The notes under the pieces: generated by a model
Seen by the model: the letters and a program-made list of their open reading frames with translations, nothing else
Databases searched by the model: none
Told to the model about the DNA's origin: nothing
Translations under genes and position numbers: made by a program
Source: JAMXLO01 sp963850535
GTDB taxonomy: Bacteria > Pseudomonadota > Alphaproteobacteria > Acetobacterales > Acetobacteraceae
DNA length: 64,000 nt
Direction of reading: 5' to 3'
Assembly: GCA_963850535.1 (NCBI GenBank)
Contig: CAWKMC010000056.1
Coordinates: 1 to 64,000 of the forward strand
Shown: in pieces, positions 1 to 7,525 of the stretch
How the letters are laid out: each line of letters opens with the position of its first letter
Position numbering within the stretch: position 1 is the stretch's first letter

Positions 1-2
1 GA

Positions 3-128
3 ATTGAACGCGACATCGATCCGGGCGATGCGGTGCCGCCAGGCGTCGCCCCTGAAGACCCCAACCCGCCCGACCAGGAAGCAGACACGGCCCGGGAGAA
101 CCTCGAAGCGCATCTCCGGGGCGAATAG
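3..128 (+). CDS. C-terminal end of an unidentified small protein (partial)
   Basis: An open frame enters from the left edge and stops with TAG at 126-128, giving 41 residues rich in Asp, Glu and Pro (ends ENLEAHLRGE). The residue mix is protein-like and acidic, unlike a GC-rich shadow frame, and a stop-free run to the window edge supports a gene tail. I do not recognise the family. The 5' part lies outside the window. Confidence 0.5.
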   Translation: MERDIDPGDAVPPGVAPEDPNPPDQEADTARENLEAHLRGE

Positions 129-274
129 AGCAGGTCCTCCTGTTCAGCGAGGCCGCAGTTGATACTGGATGCCCAAGGTGATCACGCGCTGCAGACGGCG
201 ACCGTGCTGCTGCGCTCCTGGCAGGGCAGGTGACTTACACCGGCGGCGCAGCGTCTCCAGCCGCCGTGTCCTGG

Positions 275-370
275 TCAGCTGCCTTCGGGAACCGGCTGAC
301 TTGGACTCAGGAGCGCATATCCAATAACGGCGAATAGCGGGACACCCATTGCGATCACCAGCAGAAGCAT
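275..370 (-). CDS. Small single-span membrane peptide (31 aa)
   Basis: ATG at 368-370 is preceded by a good ribosome binding site (AGAGGAG about 6-8 nt upstream). The peptide starts MLLLVIAMGVPLFAVIGYAL, a single hydrophobic span, and ends in a short polar tail (SPSQPVPEGS). No family is recognised. It resembles in size and layout the peptides at 1003-1140 and 1784-1894. The clear Shine-Dalgarno and the hydrophobic run are the support; a function cannot be inferred. Confidence 0.5.
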   Translation of the reverse strand: MLLLVIAMGVPLFAVIGYALLSPSQPVPEGS

Positions 371-534
371 CGGTGTTCTCCTCTGGTCTGGCCAGAATGA
401 CGGGCTTAAGTCCGAAGCGCTGTGATCAAGGACACAGTCTGGGGGAGTTCTGACCGCTCAATCCGAGGACGTTGCTCCACCCGATAGTCCGGCAATGTTC
501 CGTTCGACGAAAAATGCGTGGTGGGCCAAGTCCG

Positions 535-808
535 TCAGTCACACAGCAGCACGTCGAGAACGTAGTAGCACTTCTGACCGCTGGGTTCGGTCGAAGCCGG
601 AGCGGTGAAGGACGTGCGCTCGGCTCGGCGCGATGCCATACCCGTTGACCACCCAGGCACCCTGCTGAACGCCGCTGGCGACCAGGTGCTGCGCCTCGGC
701 CGGAGAGGCGGCATGGCCATTAACGATATAGCTGCCGGCGGCGAAGCTGGGGGTGCTGAGAAGACCGAGGCCGAGCGCCAGAGCGGTGGTGATCAAGGTC
801 TTCGTCAT
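535..808 (-). pseudogene. Small secreted Cys-containing protein, reading frame broken by one base
   Basis: The start ATG (806-808) follows a strong GGGGGAA site. The N-terminus MTKTLITTALALGLGLLSTP ending in SFA/AGS is a clear Sec signal peptide, followed by a mature part with NGHAASPAEAQ and GAWVVNGYGI. From about 622-630 the original frame loses its character, while the next frame continues through a Thr/Pro/Ser linker to CYYVLDVLLCD and a stop at 535-537. Removing one C near 625 joins the two parts into one protein of about 90 residues. The two terminal Cys could form a disulfide loop. Small exported proteins of this layout are familiar to me from Acetobacteraceae, but I cannot name a function. 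Either a sequencing error or a real frameshift. Confidence 0.6.
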
Positions 809-1002
809 GGCCGGTTCCCCCATTGCGTCAGCAGCTGCTGACGCGACGGACAATGCCGACCGGATGGGCCTGTGGCGCTGAAGTGCTTCAGTGAGGCATT
901 TCACACCAGGCCGGTCCCGAGGGACGGCCGCCGCTTATGACTGCGGCATCCGGACGGGCGACTGTCAGCTACCTGCCGACTTCCCTGGCGATTGCCGCTG
1001 CG

Positions 1003-1140
1003 TCAGGCTGTGAGCACGATTTCATCCATCGACGGCATTTGGTCGTCAGCTCGGTCCGTATGGGACGGCCGTGGGTCGAGCAGTGCGCCGGCGGCCACCG
1101 CCAGCAACAACGCACCCAGACCAAGCAGCAGCGCAGTCAT
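1003..1140 (-). CDS. Small single-span membrane peptide (45 aa)
   Basis: ATG at 1138-1140 has a GGGGAGAAG ribosome binding site 4-12 nt upstream. The first 21 residues (MTALLLGLGALLLAVAAGALL) form one membrane span, followed by a charged 24-residue tail. The family is not recognised. It could equally be an exported peptide with an uncleaved anchor. Confidence 0.5.
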   Translation of the reverse strand: MTALLLGLGALLLAVAAGALLDPRPSHTDRADDQMPSMDEIVLTA

Positions 1141-1783
1141 TGGTCTTCTCCCCATTTAGCCCCTCGGGACTGGATGCAGGATGGGCTAACAGCGGCTGAA
1201 GCGGGATGAATTACTTCACAGCTCGATTTACAGCAGCTATTGGCAACTACCTGCTGTGTGACAGAACCCGAACGCTCTATCCTGTATTCCCAGGCACACA
1301 ATTCCTGCACACATGAGAAGACGGGGAAGTTCGACAGAGGGCGTCGCAGTTCAAAGCGTCGTCACCGCATCCGGTACGGCTTTTGCGGCCGCGCCATCCT
1401 GCGCCTCAAGGTCACGCTCACTTCGCGATCGCGCCTAAGTTTGCCATCGACGATCGGTGTGCCGTAGGGAATGTCGAATGGCATGGCCTCCGGCACCAGT
1501 GCAGAGCCCTGCGCCCGCGCGTCCAAGGGCCGAACCAGGATCGCCGCAGTAAGTTCGTCGGGCACCGCCCACTTACCTGCCGACAGTCGAAGCCGCCGCT
1601 AAGCAAGGCTTGAGTTTCGTTGCGTTGCACTGAGGCCGCAGTGGCTCACTGTCGGCGCAGCTCAGCACCACCAGGAACATGGCGAATTTTGTCTGGCTAA
1701 AATCGGTCCAACCTCTGTGACCGTCGTCACAGAATAAGGCGCCGGCAGCCCGCATCCTCCTCACCTCGAGAAGGAGAGCAGCC
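1141..1783. other. Largely gene-free stretch
   Basis: This 640-base stretch contains no well-supported gene. A 67-codon frame at 1362-1565 on the minus strand (listed separately) is the only candidate. I see no RNA gene and no long repeat. Confidence 0.4.
1362..1565 (-). CDS. Unidentified ORF of 67 aa (weak)
   Basis: A GTG-initiated frame with a protein-like stretch (PFDIPYGTPIVDGKLRRD) but no clear ribosome binding site and no recognised family. It may be the remains of a longer gene, because the upstream part contains nothing coherent in frame. Overlapping frames on both strands are also open, so coding status is doubtful. Confidence 0.2.
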   Translation of the reverse strand: MPDELTAAILVRPLDARAQGSALVPEAMPFDIPYGTPIVDGKLRRDREVSVTLRRRMARPQKPYRMR

Positions 1784-1894
1784 ATGGTTCGACTGGCAAC
1801 TTGTCCACACTATCTCGCGCTGCGACCCTACCTGAGGGCGTTTGGTGGAGTAGTTGGTCTGATGGTCGTTTGGACTGGTCTGGTGCAAATCTAG
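1784..1894 (+). CDS. Small membrane peptide (36 aa)
   Basis: ATG at 1784 follows a strong GAGAAGGAGAG site about 5 nt upstream. The peptide ends with a hydrophobic run, FGGVVGLMVVWTGLVQI, before TAG at 1892-1894; the N-terminal half is short and basic. No family is recognised. Third tiny membrane peptide in the first 2 kb. Confidence 0.45.
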   Translation: MVRLATCPHYLALRPYLRAFGGVVGLMVVWTGLVQI

Positions 1895-2004
1895 CTCGGT
1901 GCCTCATGGTACATGCTCCACGGTCTGCGGCCATGGCCGTCCAACTCTCTTTCGTAAGTGCTTCGCATTGAGGTACGCGCCGCAGGAAGGCGTATACTGC
2001 CCAC

Positions 2005-2604
2005 ATGAGTTTACGCATTGACGAAACTGCCTGCCCGTTCAACGCGCAGGAACGGGAGTACATCCGGCGAGAACTGGACCTGTTTTTTGGGACCCTGCCT
2101 TCAGTGGCTGACGGCTTTCAGCTGCGAACATGGCGCCGTGGTCCGCTGGCCGGACAGCCCAAACTGCCCCCTGCGCTGCGGACGATGGTTGACAGTGGCC
2201 TGATGGAGATCCGGACCGGTACTCCCTTGCCGACAGCCTACTTCACCGAAAGGGGCCTCGTTGCGTTGCGGCGCCTCGCTTCCGACCGGCGCTACATGGA
2301 CCAGCACAAATTCGCACACGTCAGAAGAGAGCTTCGTCGCTACGCGCTCCTGCTGACGAATGCGCTCCACCTGGCTCACTTTCAGGTGCCGGATGGCCGC
2401 GAGCGCTCCGGCTGCCAGCGTCGGCGGCAGCGAGGTCGTGAAGATAAAGCCGGGTGCGTGGCTGCGAATGTAATCGACGAGCGCCGTGGAGCCGGCGATG
2501 TAGCCGCCCATCACCCCGAACGCCTTCGCCAAGGTGCCCTGGACTACCGTTGGGCGGCCGGGCACGCCGTCGCGCTCGGCAATGCCGCCGCCGCGTGGCC
2601 GTAA
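2005..2604 (+). CDS. Hypothetical protein whose C-terminus is replaced by antisense hemA sequence
   Basis: The first about 110 codons (start MSLRIDETACPF, then EREYIRRELDLFFGTLP, later AYFTERGLVALRRL and FAHVRRELR) read like a genuine cytoplasmic protein with several predicted helices. I do not recognise the family. From about 2335 onward the frame runs antisense through a 5-aminolevulinate synthase fragment and becomes Arg/Gly-rich low-quality sequence until 2604. The native gene was therefore probably cut at about 2335 and the remaining 85 codons are not original. Start chosen because the ATG at 2005 is the first in the frame; the Shine-Dalgarno is weak. Confidence 0.45.
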   Translation: MSLRIDETACPFNAQEREYIRRELDLFFGTLPSVADGFQLRTWRRGPLAGQPKLPPALRTMVDSGLMEIRTGTPLPTAYFTERGLVALRRLASDRRYMDQHKFAHVRRELRRYALLLTNALHLAHFQVPDGRERSGCQRRRQRGREDKAGCVAANVIDERRGAGDVAAHHPERLRQGALDYRWAAGHAVALGNAAAAWP

Positions 2605-2790
2605 AGCCCAACCGCATGGACCTCGTCGAGATAGGTCATCGCGCCGTAGCGATCGGCGACGTCGCACAATAGGGCGATCGGTGCGATGTCGCCATCCATC
2701 ATCGTTGCGGCCCGGCTCGATGTCGAGAAGACCCTCCTCGAAATGCGAGTTCTGGTCCCCGCCGGTCCACAGGCGTATGCATCGAATCAT
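2338..2790 (-). pseudogene. hemA: Truncated, frameshifted 5-aminolevulinate synthase fragment
   Basis: Two adjacent frames carry the central and C-proximal part of ALA synthase (PLP enzyme that joins glycine and succinyl-CoA, first step of the C4 heme pathway). One frame reads MDGDIAPIALLCDVADRYG then YLDEVHAVGLYG; the next continues GGGIAERDGV, then VQGTLAKAFGVMGGYIAG with the PLP-lysine region, then FIFTTSLPP and IRHLKVSQ. A missing base near 2605 separates them. Only about 140 of roughly 400 residues are present: the N-terminal part is gone upstream of about 2740 and the C-terminus ends at the junction near 2335. The reading that begins ATG at 2790 with a good GAGGAGAGAG site enters this segment in the wrong frame. 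A working copy must lie elsewhere. Confidence 0.75.
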
Positions 2791-2801
2791 CGGCTCTCTC
2801 C

Positions 2802-3802
2802 TCAGTAATGTTCGCTTGTCGGCCGGACCTTGCCGCGAAAGACGCTGTAGTTGACCGCGGCGTAGACCAGCATCAGCGGGAAGACGAAGAGACCTGCGCC
2901 CCAGAACATGAAGGCGAGGCTCGCATGCGGCGCCGCAGCTGCGTCGATCGTGATCGAGAACGGGATCATGTAAGGCCAGAACGAGATCGCTAGCGTGCCG
3001 AACGCCGCCGCGAAGATCAGCGCGACCATGTAGAACGGCGCGCCATCCCGGCGGCGCGAACGCTGTCGCGCGAGAACCAACGCCGCGAACGCGCCGATGA
3101 GCGGGAAGACCAACAGATACGGCCGCTCGAGCCAGCGATCCATGACCCGCAGGTTGCGTCGGCGAGCGGCATAGACGAAGACCACGACCAGAAAGACGAG
3201 CAGGCCGAGCTGCGAGACGCGGGATCAGGCGATAGCCGTCGTCGCGGACTGTCGCCCTCGCATTTCCTCACCAGCCAGCAGGCGCCGAGCAGCGCATAGC
3301 CGAGGCAGAGGCCGACGCCGCACAGCAGCGCGAAGGGACTGAGCCAGCCGAAGTCGCCGCCGGCGTAATGGCCATTCGGCGATCGGCAGACCCTCGACCA
3401 GGGCGCCGACCGTCAGGCCCTGGATGAAGGTGGCGACGAGCGAGCCGCCGGCAAAGCGCGACATCCCAGACCCAGCGCATCCGCTCGGCGCTGTGCGCGA
3501 AACTCGAACGCGACGCCGCGCAGGATCAGCCCCGCCAGCATCAGAAGCAGCGGCAGATAGAACGCCGAGAGCAGCGTCGCATAGACGAGCGGAAACGCGC
3601 CCCACAGGACCACGCCGGTGACCACGAGCCAGGTCTCGTTGCCGTCCCAGACCGGCGCGACCGCGCTCAGCATCGCGCTGCGCCGCTCTTCGTCGCGGGT
3701 CAGGCCGAACAGCATGCCGACGCCGAGATCGAACCCGTCGAGCAGCACATAGAGCAGAATGCTGATGGCGAGCACCGCCACCCAGAACATGATCATGCTC
3801 AT
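2802..3802 (-). pseudogene. cydB: Cytochrome bd-type quinol oxidase subunit II, multiple frameshifts
   Basis: The N-terminus MSMIMFWVAVLAISILLYVL with DGFDLGVGMLFGL, then APVWDGNETWLVVTGVVLWG, is diagnostic of CydB/CioB. The middle (FAGGSLVATFIQGLTVGALV; YAGGDFGWLSPFALLCGVGL) and the C-terminal membrane part (PLMLVYAAVNYSVFRG) follow in other frames. At least three single-base shifts between about 3480 and 3185 break the gene. When frames are joined, the length (about 335 residues) and order match an intact multi-span CydB. The protein would pair with CydA in the inner membrane to reduce O2 with quinol. Residue conservation is high for a decayed gene, so assembly insertions are possible. Start ATG at 3802 lies just at the end of cydA. 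Confidence 0.8.
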
Positions 3803-5100
3803 TCTCCTGCCGGGACGGTGGATGCGTCGCGTGGTGATGGACGACCGACATCGGCCGGTTGGGGACGGCGCCGACCGGCGGCTCGATCAGGCGACCCGCG
3901 GGTCCGGCGCGCAGCAGCCGGTAGATGTAGTAGGATGCCGAACGCGAAGATGAAGCTGTAGACGCGCGCAGAACACGACGAGCGAGATCGTCGCTTCGCG
4001 CGCCGTCAGGAATGGCGTCATGGCGTCGGCGGTGCGCAGCACGCCGTAGACTGTCCACGGCTGCCGGCCGACCTCGGCAGTGAACCAGCCGGTCAGGATC
4101 GCGATGAACGGCAAGCGGAAAGCTGAGGAAGATCGCCCACAGCAGCCAGCGGTTCTCGCTCGATGCGCTCCTTGACGCTCAGATACGAGCCGAACCAGGC
4201 GAGCAGCAGCATCAGCAGGCCGCAGCCGACCATGATCCGGAAGGCGAAGAACGGGATCAGCCACCGGCGGCCGGTCCTGCGGCGGAAAGTCAGTCGAGCC
4301 CGACTTCCTTCGACGTGAAGCTCATGCTGCCGATCAGGCTGCCGAGGATCGGGGATGCTGATCGCGTAGCGGTTGGTCTTGCGCTGCCTCATCCGGCCAC
4401 GCGATCAGCACCTCGCTGGCCGGCTGCTCGTCGTGCCAGCGGCCCTCGATCGCGGCGAACTTCGCTGGCTGCTGGTCGTGCACGTAGTCGCCGACGAGAT
4501 GCCCGAAGAAGAGCTGCGCCGGGACCAGCACGGCGGCGAGGAACAGGCCCATGCGCAGCATGATGCGGGCCTCGGCGTGGATATTCGCCGCGCAGCAGGT
4601 ACCAGGCCCCGGTCGCCGCGACGCAAAACGCGCCGGTCAGGTACGAGGCCAGCAGCATGTGCGGGAAGCGCACCCAGACGACCGGGCTGAAGATGATCGC
4701 AGCCCAGTCGTTCGGCACGAAGAGGCCGTTCTCCGTCGCATAGCCGACCGGCACCTGCATCCAGCTGTTGTTGACCATGATCCAGAAGGCGGAGAGCGTC
4801 GTGCCCAGCGCCACCATCGCCGTCGAGAACAGGTAGAACCACGGCGGCACGCGCGGGCGGCCGAACAGCAGGATGCCGAAGAAGCTCGCTTCGAGGAAGA
4901 AGGCGGTGAAGGTCTCGTAGGTGAGGAGCGGGCCCTGGATCGGCCCCGACATGCGCGACAGCTCGCTCCAGTTGGTGCCGAACTCGAACGCCATCACGAT
5001 GCCCGGAGACGACGCCGAGCCCGAACGCGACGCCGAAGATCTTGAGCCAGAACTCAAAGACGACGCGATAGGCCGGGCGTCCCGTCGCCAAATCGAAGAA
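3796..5100 (-). pseudogene. cydA: Cytochrome bd-type (cyanide-insensitive) quinol oxidase subunit I, 5'-truncated and frameshifted
   Basis: Joined frames give TGRPAYRVVFEFWLKIFGVA, GIVMAFEFGTNWSELSRMSG, ETFTAFFLEASFFGILLFG, NNSWMQVPVGY, FPHMLLASYLTGAFCVAATG, RIMVGCGLLMLLLAWFGSYL and finally GRQPWTVYGVLRT, all hallmarks of CydA/CioA (short Q-loop type). At least eight shifts occur, and each one I resolved is an extra base. The first about 40 residues, including the first span and its heme-ligand His, are missing: similarity begins at about 5100, exactly where a 106-bp tandem duplication lies. The shifts could be sequence errors, but the missing 5' end could not. As given, the gene cannot make a functional oxidase. 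Confidence 0.8.
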
Positions 5101-5238
5101 ACCACCGCGCCGAAATCAGTCGCATGCCCAACCCGAACGCGACGCCAAAAATCTTGAGCCAGAATTCAAAGACGACGCGATAGGCCGGGCGTCCCGTCGC
5201 CAAATCGAAGAAACCACCGCGCCGGAATCAGTCGCATG
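5021..5238. repeat. 106-bp tandem duplication of the cydA 5' segment
   Basis: Positions 5021-5126 and 5133-5238 are the same 106 bases with about four substitutions, a period of 112 bp. The unit encodes, on the minus strand, the segment LATGRPAYRVVFEFWLKIFG of CydA. Copy 1 is continuous with the remaining cydA sequence; copy 2 is detached and followed by unrelated DNA containing a small hairpin (CTGCCGA-TTG-TCGGCAG, 5246-5262). It marks the breakpoint at which cydA lost its start, or a misassembly. Confidence 0.85.
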
Positions 5239-5382
5239 TCACCCGCTGCCGATTGTCGGCAGGCTGTGGCTATCGGGACTCACCCGTGGACGAAGCCCGC
5301 GTTGCAACTACCGCAGCCTACCACGAGCTGGCACTTGCCGGTATCCGATCTGCGACCTACCTGCCGAGAGGGAGACACAGAT

Positions 5383-5844
5383 ATGAGCGAAGCCACTGCT
5401 AACAGCAAATTAACAGCGGTTCGGCGCATGCCGACCGGGCGACCCTTCGTAAAAGGCCAGTCTGGCAATCCGAGCGGACGCCCAAAGGTAGTCCACGACA
5501 TTCAGGAGCTCGCCCGCTCGCACGCGCCCGAGGCGATCGATGCACTTGTTGCTGCGCTGCAAAGTCCGAGGGAACGTGTTCCGGCCGCTGTCGCGTTGCT
5601 GGACCGTGGCTTTGGCAAGCCGGTGCAGATGATTACGCCGTCTCCGGAACTCGCCTCAACCGTCGCTCCGGTACTGGTGATCCAGCCGGTAAGGGCCATC
5701 GACACATCAGTTGCGCCCAGGCCGGACGGTTATGCGCGGACGGTTCTGAGCCAGGAGGACGCCGGCCTGGCTGATGACGCTGAGCCTCGTCAGTCTCCGC
5801 TGCGTGGGCAGCGGCGCACATCGCTTCCGGTGATTCGCGAATAG
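5383..5844 (+). CDS. DUF5681 domain protein (phage-associated type)
   Basis: The 153-residue protein starts at ATG 5383, 8 nt after a GAGAGGGAG site; an upstream in-frame start at 5236 lacks such a site and reads as noise. Near residue 22 it carries RPFVKGQSGNPSGRPK, the signature of the DUF5681 family, which is common next to phage packaging or mobile-element genes. The central part (ELARSHAPEAIDALVAAL, VPAAVALLDRGFGKP) is helical and resembles the matching part of that family. The C-terminal 60 residues are low-complexity. Its neighbourhood (broken genes left, tRNA right) fits a remnant of a mobile element, but no integrase is visible. Confidence 0.7.
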   Translation: MSEATANSKLTAVRRMPTGRPFVKGQSGNPSGRPKVVHDIQELARSHAPEAIDALVAALQSPRERVPAAVALLDRGFGKPVQMITPSPELASTVAPVLVIQPVRAIDTSVAPRPDGYARTVLSQEDAGLADDAEPRQSPLRGQRRTSLPVIRE

Positions 5845-6248
5845 ATCGGTGCGCAAGCGATGGTTTGCTTGCCAGGCCGAGCGGCCTGTCGGCTGTTAGC
5901 CCGAGCAAGCTCCGGTTAGCGTTCCCCGGATGGGCCATGTGCCGGCACTATTTTGTGCCTAGATCGCTGCTCTGGACATAATAAGACACTGTGGCGGTCG
6001 GACCACCGTTGGGTCACGCCACTCCTTCAGGATTAGCGTGCGGTCGCCTGCGTAACCGGTTCGCCGACGGTTTCCGTGGTTTCTTACACGGCGTCAGTGG
6101 GTCGGTCATGAGATTTCGCAGTGGATGTGTCCCCCGGGGTCGTACGTTACCATCTGCCGTTGGTTCGCGGCCTGTATGCCAATGCGTATGCTGGACACCG
6201 CGCTGGGGCGGAAAACCTAGCGATTTCAGTGAGTTTAGGTGCCTTCAT
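5845..6248. other. Gene-free stretch between DUF5681 gene and tRNA-Ser
   Basis: No convincing gene is seen in these 404 bases. Directly after the DUF5681 stop is a possible weak hairpin (GCAAGC and GCTTGC arms around 5853-5872) without a T-run. An AT-richer patch (about 5950-5990, TAATAAG) could be promoter-like. I find no copy of the tRNA 3' end that would mark an attachment site. Confidence 0.4.
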
Positions 6249-6336
6249 TGGCGGATGGGGTGGGATTCGAACCCACGAACCCTTGCGGGTTGGCGGTTTT
6301 CAAGACCGCTGCCTTAAGCCACTCGGCCACCCATCC
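6249..6336 (-). tRNA. tRNA-Ser (anticodon UGA)
   Basis: Read on the minus strand, the 88-nt sequence folds as a class II tRNA: 7-bp acceptor GGATGGG/CCCATCC, D-arm TGGCCGAGTGG, anticodon loop with TGA (forward positions 6300-6302), a long variable arm (AACCCGCAAGGGTT), T-arm GGTTCGAATCC, discriminator G and an encoded CCA at 6249-6251. The long variable arm and UGA anticodon identify serine. It lies 14 nt downstream of the dehydrogenase gene stop on the same strand. Confidence 0.97.
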
Positions 6337-6349
6337 GTGCATGAGCAAT

Positions 6350-7417
6350 TTAGTTCGCGCCAACTGCTCGATCGACCTCTGCATCGCTGATACCGAGTTT
6401 CGCAGCAGCCTGACGTATCTCGCGCCACGTCGTTTCATCGACGGGAATCCCGGCCTTCGTGCGGTCCTGCGCAGCGCGGTGCTCTGGTTCCCCAGGCAAC
6501 AGCACCTCGTCAAAGCCGGGTGCGACGCGTGAGGAACGGATGTGCGCCTTTGTCGTCTCAATATGCCCTGCCACAGTGGCCGGATCCTGCAGTCGTGACA
6601 CATCGATCACAGTCGCAAGCATCGAATTCAGAATGCCGCCTTGCACCGGTTGATCGGCCCGTTGCCCTCCTCCGATCGCCCCAGCCATGATCTCGCACAT
6701 CACCGCCAACCCCGATCCCTTGTGCCGCCCGAACGACAGCAGCGCGCCAGTGTGATCGTGGATGAAGCCGGCTGGGTCATCAGTCGGGTGGCCGGTGTCG
6801 TCTATTAGACAGCCCTCCGGTACCCGTGATCCCTTGTTATAGGCGACACGCGCCTTGCCGGCAGCAATCGTCGTGGTTGCCATGTCCAGCATCAGCGACG
6901 GTCCCCCTAGGCCTGGAACCGCTGCGCAGAATGGATTGGTGCCGAGCCGCGGCTCGGCGCAGCCCCACGGCGCCTGCACGTCACGATGGTCGGCGACGTT
7001 GACGAAAGCCGTAAAGGCACAACCCGCCCGAGCTGCCAACTCGGCATAAGTGCCGATGCGGCCGATATGCGAGGCGTTGCGCAACGCCAGCACGCAGGCG
7101 CCAAGTTCGGAGGCGCGGTTCACCGCGCGGCGTACTGCATCCGCCGCCATCCGCTGACCAAAGCCGCGTCGTGCATCGACCACCAACAACGCGCCTGCAT
7201 CCAGAACCGTTTGTGGCACCTGGTTCGGTACCAGCAGCCCGTCCTGCAGCAATCGGACATATGCTGGCAACATGCCGACCCCGTGGCTGTCGTGGCCCGC
7301 GAGATTGGCGCGCACAAGATGGTCAGCCACCTCCCGCGCCTCATCTTCGGCGCTTCCCATGCGGCGTGCGATCAGCAGGGTCAGTGCGTGGAATGCCTGG
7401 GGGGAGAAGGTCGGCAT
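6350..7417 (-). CDS. Ldh family (malate/L-lactate type) NAD(P)-dependent oxidoreductase
   Basis: The 355-residue protein belongs to the Ldh2/YlbC/ComC family of 2-hydroxyacid or ureidoglycolate dehydrogenases that use a fold unrelated to classical LDH. Diagnostic stretches are LAGHDSHGVGMLPAYVRLL near residue 40 with the active-site His, NASHIGRIGTYAELAARAG near 115, LGTNPFCAAVPG near 160 and FGRHKGSGLAVMCEIMAG near 230. Length matches the family. The actual substrate cannot be read from sequence. It follows the MmgE/PrpD gene by 108 nt on the same strand, so the two may share a transcript and act on a common hydroxy-acid. No strong Shine-Dalgarno is seen before the ATG. Confidence 0.85.
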   Translation of the reverse strand: MPTFSPQAFHALTLLIARRMGSAEDEAREVADHLVRANLAGHDSHGVGMLPAYVRLLQDGLLVPNQVPQTVLDAGALLVVDARRGFGQRMAADAVRRAVNRASELGACVLALRNASHIGRIGTYAELAARAGCAFTAFVNVADHRDVQAPWGCAEPRLGTNPFCAAVPGLGGPSLMLDMATTTIAAGKARVAYNKGSRVPEGCLIDDTGHPTDDPAGFIHDHTGALLSFGRHKGSGLAVMCEIMAGAIGGGQRADQPVQGGILNSMLATVIDVSRLQDPATVAGHIETTKAHIRSSRVAPGFDEVLLPGEPEHRAAQDRTKAGIPVDETTWREIRQAAAKLGISDAEVDRAVGAN

Positions 7418-7525
7418 AACAGGTTGGACTCCCGATCAGCGTCCCGCGGGTTGATCGCCGAGACGGAGCCTCGCCTGCTAGGGCAGCCGTCCGGTGGCGG
7501 CAAGAGGCGTCGAAGACGCTGCGGT

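Noticed and set aside
3225..4058. A 277-codon frame with Arg-rich sequence
   Set aside because: It strings together pieces of the cydB and cydA frames and shadow sequence; only short parts are homologous.
6249..6336. tRNA-Ser as an att site of an integrated element
   Set aside because: No second copy of the tRNA 3' end was found in the window, and no integrase is present.
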